Source: G963667675 sp963667675 (GTDB lineage Bacteria > Chloroflexota > Dehalococcoidia > Lucifugimonadales > UBA3495). Taken from it: a stretch of DNA of 64,000 nt. Under the pieces are notes generated by a model. The model searched no databases, was not told the origin of the DNA, and saw only the letters and a list, made by a program, of their open reading frames with translations. Positions 61,120 to 64,000 of the stretch are shown here, piece after piece. The translations under genes were made by a program, and so were the position numbers. How positions within the stretch are numbered: the first letter of the stretch is position 1; every line of letters starts with the position of its first letter. The stretch lies in NCBI GenBank assembly GCA_963667675.1, contig OY763929.1, forward strand, positions 2,046,001 through 2,110,000, written 5' to 3'.

Positions 61120-61464
61120 CTAATTTCCGTCGTCGAAGCTGACGATTACTGCGGCGTTGGCAATGACCATCGCGTCGCTGCCGTCCTGGGTCGGAATCTC
61201 CAGTCCCCCGTGCACCGCCTCCACGTAGGCCGTGCCGTGGGGCAGGACTGCGGCCACGGCGTCCCGGTCCACCGCCTCGGGATTGGGTGAGCCTATGGTA
61301 ACGTCGACGCGCATGTCGTCCGCCGTCTTGCCCAGCAGGCGCTGGAACCCCAGGCTGCTGTGGTGGATGGCATCGAACACCGCCCGCTTGGCCGCCGACG
61401 TATAGTCCCGGCCATGGATGTCCACCCCCATCCCCATTTCCATTATGCATCTTACAAGGGCCAT
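61120..61464 (-). CDS. Lin0512 family protein
   Basis: 114 residues from ATG 61464 (GGAG upstream): MALVRCIMEMGMGVDIHGRD, YTSAAKRAVFDAIHHSSLGF, DVTIGSPNPEAVDRDAVAAV, PTQDGSDAMVIANAAVIVSF. This is the Lin0512/TIGR02058 pattern of a small conserved protein with invariant H and D residues (DIHGRDYT, DAIHHSS). Function unknown. Its upstream region carries a 10-bp-period repeat array at 61488-61517 like that before trxA. Confidence 0.85.
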   Translation of the reverse strand: MALVRCIMEMGMGVDIHGRDYTSAAKRAVFDAIHHSSLGFQRLLGKTADDMRVDVTIGSPNPEAVDRDAVAAVLPHGTAYVEAVHGGLEIPTQDGSDAMVIANAAVIVSFDDGN

Positions 61465-61487
61465 AAGCTGCTCCGAATTCAACAAAC

Positions 61488-61517
61488 TGGGACAAAGTGA
61501 GACAAAGCGGGACACGA
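61488..61517. repeat. Three 10-bp direct repeats upstream of the Lin0512 gene
   Basis: TGGGACAAAG (61488), TGAGACAAAG (61498) and CGGGACACGA (61508). Read on the minus strand the core is TGTCCC/TGTCTC, matching the ATGTCCCA units before trxA. The array lies 24-53 bp upstream of the ATG. Confidence 0.65.
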
Positions 61518-61753
61518 ACTTGGGCCATGTTCCCGAGCCGCAGGTGGACCGCGTTCTAGACGGGGCAAGCCTCTACCAACCGCTTTCGCGGCATGGCCAG
61601 CACATTAGACAGCAGATATCGGGGCCAGTCAAGGGAGGGTGCGTCAGGGATATAGTGGTCATCGGGGGGTCATGCTCATTCTGTCTCTGGGCGGTTTGAC
61701 TGTCTTAGGCCCCATTGCTACCATCCCGCATAGCGACAACCCAGGGAGGAGCT

Positions 61754-62431
61754 ATGACGGAAACTGCCCATAACCGAGCTTGGTTGATTGGAGAGGCGAT
61801 TGAAGCCGGGATTGATGAAAAGGAAGCCAACGACCGCGCCGCTCTCACCGTTGCCGCTGGCACAGGCGTGGCGGGAGGCATTGCCGCAGTATCCGCTACC
61901 GGCCTTGGCGGGGTAGGAGTGGCAGCCGGAGGCACAGCTATCGGCGTCGGAGCAGTCACCGCTGTAGCGGCGCCAGCCGTAGCGACCGCCGCAGTTGGCT
62001 ACGGCGTTTTCAAGGAGATTTCAGGTTGGGTACGTAAGGATGCCGTAAGGGAACTAATTAAGTATTTCCGTTACACCAACCAACTTCAGATGATGGACAG
62101 ACTCTTCAGTATCGAAGGGAAGGGACAATTGGTCGAAGGCCGGCGTCCACCCGCCGGGTCTAGCGCAGCTGCAACGCTTCGGCTCTTGGCCGAAGGCAGG
62201 ACTTCCGCGCGGGTGGGTATGTTCTGCTCACCCAAAGGCCATTTCGTGCTTACATATGACCTAGCAGCGGAGCATTGGGCATATATCCGATTCGTAGGTG
62301 AGGATAATTTCACAGGTCATGGGGTGGGTTTAAATGGCCAGGAGTTCCAGTTGGACAACTTGGGAGAATTCCAGAGGTTGCTTCGCGTGCTTATAGAGCA
62401 AAAAATCCTAACCGAAGATACGGTGAAGTAA
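61754..62431 (+). CDS. Hypothetical protein with Gly/Ala-rich hydrophobic segment
   Basis: 225 residues from ATG 61754 (GGGAGGAG upstream). A hydrophilic start (WLIGEAIEAGIDEKEANDRA) leads to a long small-residue hydrophobic stretch around residues 35-90 (GTGVAGGIAAVSATGLGGVG and following), like a glycine-zipper membrane hairpin. The C-terminal half is soluble (RELIKYFRYTNQLQMMDRLF, YDLAAEHWAYIRFVGED). No family is recognised. GC is lower than the neighbours. It forms a pair with the next hypothetical gene. Confidence 0.7.
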   Translation: MTETAHNRAWLIGEAIEAGIDEKEANDRAALTVAAGTGVAGGIAAVSATGLGGVGVAAGGTAIGVGAVTAVAAPAVATAAVGYGVFKEISGWVRKDAVRELIKYFRYTNQLQMMDRLFSIEGKGQLVEGRRPPAGSSAAATLRLLAEGRTSARVGMFCSPKGHFVLTYDLAAEHWAYIRFVGEDNFTGHGVGLNGQEFQLDNLGEFQRLLRVLIEQKILTEDTVK

Positions 62432-62468
62432 CAAAGGAAAGGGAGTCAACTTCCTGTAGTTGCAAAGC

Positions 62469-62981
62469 ATGGAAATCGCCAGGGACATATTAATTATCAT
62501 CTCGCTGGCCACAGTTACAGCTTTGTGCCTGAGCATCACCGCCGGAGTGGTAATGCTGCTCCCGGCGATTAGGCGGTCCGTGCGGAACGTAGAGAAGGTG
62601 ACCCAGAATGCTTCAGAAGTCACTCCTCACATGGTTCCGACCGTTGTTAGTTTAGAGAACACGGCTGCTCACCTGGAAACCATTTCCGAGAGAATAGAAT
62701 GCGTAACTACAGTACTCGCCGAATCAATGCCACGCCTGTGGGATGAGGCTACCATCGCCTTCTCCAATATCAAGGACATCACCGGACATTTGAAGGACGC
62801 TGCTCCCCACGTGGTGGAGACGGCCGCTAACGTTAAAGACACCACAGCCCATCTGTCGTTCACCGCAAAGAACGTCAGCGAAGCGAGTCGTTTATTGGGG
62901 CCAGCAGGAGCCACAGCAAATATCGCGCAGCAGGGTATAGGAAGAATCGGGGGATTCATACGCGGCCTGTTCCGACGATGA
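62469..62981 (+). CDS. Hypothetical membrane-anchored coiled-coil protein
   Basis: About 170 residues from ATG 62469 (TTG 62460 is possible). One N-terminal helix (ILIIISLATVTALCLSITAG) is followed by a long heptad-like region rich in small polar residues: RRSVRNVEKVTQNASEV, LENTAAHLETISERIE, NIKDITGHLKDAAPHVVETA, KDTTAHLSFTAKNVSEASRL. The build recalls DUF948-like or methyl-accepting-type anchored coiled coils. It follows the previous hypothetical gene by about 40 bp. Function unknown. Confidence 0.65.
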   Translation: MEIARDILIIISLATVTALCLSITAGVVMLLPAIRRSVRNVEKVTQNASEVTPHMVPTVVSLENTAAHLETISERIECVTTVLAESMPRLWDEATIAFSNIKDITGHLKDAAPHVVETAANVKDTTAHLSFTAKNVSEASRLLGPAGATANIAQQGIGRIGGFIRGLFRR

Positions 62982-63003
62982 TGCCTGGAGTCTACATCAG
63001 CCG

Positions 63004-63945
63004 ATGGCCTTCTTAACGGGCGAACGGGCCAGACGGGGGATCCATTGCCGCTCCTTATCACGGCTTTTGACCCTGCCGCCGGCGCTTTACGGGCGGATAG
63101 CCGCAGCCTTGATTGTTGCTGTTATGTTAACTGGATGCAGCAGCGAAGGCCCGGGAGACCGGCAACGGATTACGGTTTTCGCCGCTTCTTCTCTCACCGA
63201 GGCTTTTACCGAATTGGCCAACGTCTTCGAGGAGGAATACCCGGGGTCTTCCGTAATGTTGAACTTCGACGGTAGCCAACGCCTCCGTTTTCAACTGGAG
63301 CACGGCGCTAGGGCAGACGTTTTCGCTTCGGCGGACCAGAGGCAGATGGAACTGGCCCAAGATGCCGATCTATTGGCCGGTGACGTCGTGAATTTCGCGA
63401 GCAATCGACTGGTGATTGTCGTGCCGAAATCAGAAACAGAAGCCGGGGGCATGCCCGTGGTGCAGTCCGTCGGCGACCTGTCCAGCGAAGGGGTCAAGCT
63501 GGCCCTGGCCCACGAAGAAGTGCCGGCAGGCAGGTACGCCAGGGAAGTGATACAACGAATGGCCGCCGAACCGAGCCTGGGGCCTGAATACGCCGACAGC
63601 GTCTTGGCCAACGTGGTGACGGATGAGCCCAACGTCCGCAACGTGCTCCAGAAGGTCGCCTTGGGAGAAGTGGACGCCGGATTCGTCTACTATTCCGATG
63701 CTATGGTTGCGCCGGACGTGTCAGTGATACAAGTCCCCGATGAGGCCGGCGTCGCGGCCGCCTACACCATCGCCGTTCTCGATAGCTCTGACTCACCTGG
63801 GGACGCGCAAGACTTCATCGGTTATGTCATGTCCGGCGCAGGACAGTATATTTTGCGCCGCCATGGTTTTGAGACGCCGGCGCAGGCAGGTGCAACGCAG
63901 CTAAGTCTATTGGCAGGCCGCTGGACTGGAGGAGGGCTCCGGTGA
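63004..63945 (+). CDS. modA: Molybdate ABC transporter substrate-binding lipoprotein
   Basis: 313 residues. After a basic N-terminus a signal with lipobox (ALIVAVMLTGCSS) precedes ITVFAASSLTEAFTELANVF, the ModA start (AASSL oxyanion site), then LRFQLEHGARADVFASAD and DAGFVYYSDA. It binds molybdate or tungstate outside the membrane. The stop overlaps the modB start as GTGA. It starts 22 bp after the hypothetical coiled-coil gene. Confidence 0.92.
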   Translation: MAFLTGERARRGIHCRSLSRLLTLPPALYGRIAAALIVAVMLTGCSSEGPGDRQRITVFAASSLTEAFTELANVFEEEYPGSSVMLNFDGSQRLRFQLEHGARADVFASADQRQMELAQDADLLAGDVVNFASNRLVIVVPKSETEAGGMPVVQSVGDLSSEGVKLALAHEEVPAGRYAREVIQRMAAEPSLGPEYADSVLANVVTDEPNVRNVLQKVALGEVDAGFVYYSDAMVAPDVSVIQVPDEAGVAAAYTIAVLDSSDSPGDAQDFIGYVMSGAGQYILRRHGFETPAQAGATQLSLLAGRWTGGGLR

Positions 63946-64000
63946 CGCCGCCGTCGGTGCGTCGAATCCTTGGCGAGGCCGGGCCGGGCCGGGGCCTGGG
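63942..64000 (+). CDS. modB: Molybdate ABC transporter permease, N-terminus only
   Basis: GTG at 63942 overlaps the modA stop and is preceded by GGAGGAGGG. Only about 19 residues are present (TPPSVRRILGEAGPGRGLG) before the window ends. Order and spacing make modB the expected gene; the visible residues do not prove it. Confidence 0.6.
   Translation, partial: MTPPSVRRILGEAGPGRGL

Overview
The window reads as one stretch of a GC-rich bacterial chromosome, probably an environmental or metagenome-derived member of the Chloroflexota (Dehalococcoidia or SAR202-like). This placement is an inference from gene content: a fused gamma-alpha 2-oxoacid:ferredoxin oxidoreductase, many flavin- or deazaflavin-type oxidoreductases, paired nitroreductases and aldo/keto reductases, DUF1800/DUF1501/NHL genes and TPP decarboxylase-like genes. 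No marker here settles the lineage. Housekeeping genes (asnS, gatCA, trxA, tatABC, rnpB, selC tRNA-Sec) show it is chromosome rather than plasmid.

1-8 kb holds, on the minus strand, the end-truncated amidohydrolase, a frame-broken NCS2 permease with an odd soluble tail, DUF1330 and VOC proteins, korAB and dihydrolipoyl dehydrogenase. 8-11.1 kb is a small defence island of visibly lower GC: a Septu-like ATPase/HNH pair (minus) divergent from a nucleotidyltransferase/XRE pair (plus). 11.2-14.5 kb carries tatA and a tightly coupled operon in which a 23S rRNA methyltransferase-Maf fusion is followed by tatB and tatC. 15-24.7 kb has trxA, a selenocysteine tRNA, nitroreductase, two small coupled hypotheticals, an amidase, hicAB with a near-perfect operator, an orphan PD-(D/E)XK nuclease, two aldo/keto reductases, an LLM oxidoreductase and a GlcG-like protein.

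24.7-32 kb is the most unusual block: DUF1800-DUF1501-NHL followed by a second DUF1800-NHL copy, preceded by a promoter and a possibly structured 5' leader. 32-45 kb contains an MFS transporter, a cysteine hydrolase, RNase P RNA with a clear promoter, a PHP phosphoesterase, two MaoC-like hydratases, a CDF metal exporter, gatCA, an orphan higA, asnS and a TPP decarboxylase-like cluster that includes a degenerate third TPP protein.

44-57 kb is devoted to metals: fbpC-dtxR divergent from fbpAB (iron uptake), then zur-znuA-[giant fused ABC exporter]-znuC-znuB as one coupled operon. 57-64 kb has nitroreductase, PAC2, GMC oxidoreductase, DUF1059, cupin and Lin0512 proteins, two low-GC hypotheticals and the start of a molybdate transporter (modA, modB cut by the window end). 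Many operon junctions are 1-8 bp overlaps, so translational coupling is the rule here.
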